NCBI RefSeq assembly: GCF_000002995.4
Contig: NW_025062476.1
Location: 13,164,501-13,228,500, forward strand
Direction of reading: 5' to 3'
Source: Brugia malayi
Taxonomy: Eukaryota; Nematoda; Chromadorea; Rhabditida; Onchocercidae
Length of the DNA stretch: 64,000 nucleotides
The position numbers and the translations under genes were made by a program. Below are positions 63,668 through 64,000 of this stretch, piece after piece (position 1 is the stretch's first letter; each line of letters opens with the position of its first letter). Under the pieces are notes generated by a model. That model saw only the letters and a program-made list of their open reading frames with translations, searched no databases and was not told the origin of the DNA.

Positions 63668-64000
63668 GTTTATTTGCTTTTTTTTTTTTTTGAATGATAA
63701 TTAAACAAATATTTGATTAATAATCTTTTAATTAGTATTAATTAAAATTGGTAAAGTAGTTAAAATGTTAATCTTTTTCTTTTGATGTTAAATCTTTTTA
63801 CAATATTTTTATGATATTAAATAGTTTTATACAATTTTACCATTATACAGTTAATAAGTGAAGAAAGTTCATAAAATAATAATTTTAATGAAATGCAAAT
63901 AAAATATTTCGGAATATTTGAGAATAAAAAACAAAAAAAAAAAAAAAAAAAATACAAAAACAAAACATTTAAGTAATTTAACTTATTAAATATAAAATCT

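Noticed and set aside
1..64000. tRNA, rRNA, CRISPR, transposase or viral genes
   Set aside because: No cloverleaf, conserved rRNA block, spacer-type array, DDE/reverse-transcriptase motif or long terminal repeat was recognised on reading both strands; low-copy degenerate elements could be missed without a search.

Overview
This is a eukaryotic, extremely AT-rich window. It holds long poly-T/poly-A runs, CT/GA and GT microsatellites, and genes split into many short exons by GT..AG introns. Four genes have an AG acceptor 1-17 nt before the start codon, which fits nematode spliced-leader trans-splicing. The gene set has clear animal orthologues, and the reconstructed glycogen synthase is 672 aa. 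I infer a nematode. The many introns, often above 500 nt, argue against very intron-poor AT-rich worms such as Strongyloides, and a clade III parasite is my best guess. The species is not identifiable by reading.

Layout: (1) 732-10635 (+), the 3' part of a polypyrimidine-tract-binding protein (RRM2-RRM4) preceded by a long Gln/His/Thr-rich exon; its 5' end lies outside the window. (2) 10636-17942, gene-free, with a GT tract and a 39-bp tandem repeat. (3) 17943-26768 (-), complete glycogen synthase, 12 exons. (4) 26769-32717, divergent intergenic region. (5) 32718-37346 (+), complete aminoacylase-1, 13 exons, 410 aa. (6) 37347-42383, gene-free, rich in tandem repeats and a G-rich tract. (7) 42384-54459 (+), a 22-exon, 1,573-aa single-pass membrane protein with LDL-receptor-A-like and EGF-like cysteine modules and a very long cytoplasmic tail. 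(8) 54460-56831, intergenic, with a 60-bp repeat and an ACGT-rich block. (9) 56832-59558 (+), complete VIP36/LMAN2-type cargo lectin, 6 exons, 350 aa, ending KRFY. (10) 61331-63667 (+), the first four exons of a secreted or membrane fibronectin-III protein that runs off the window.

The genes are unrelated in function and do not form an operon. Every exon boundary was worked out by hand, and reading phase is preserved across all junctions of all six models. The most interesting signal is a 34-nt frame-shifting microexon in RRM3 of the PTB gene. It has the same size and position as the exon through which vertebrate PTB proteins limit their own expression, and it sits in CU-rich introns. Second are several local duplications of splice junctions: a decayed copy of an exon, arrays of 3'-splice-site-like units and a duplicated 5' splice site. 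There is also an alternative short-tail ending for the membrane protein. I saw no bacterial-type defence system, CRISPR array, virus or recognisable transposase.
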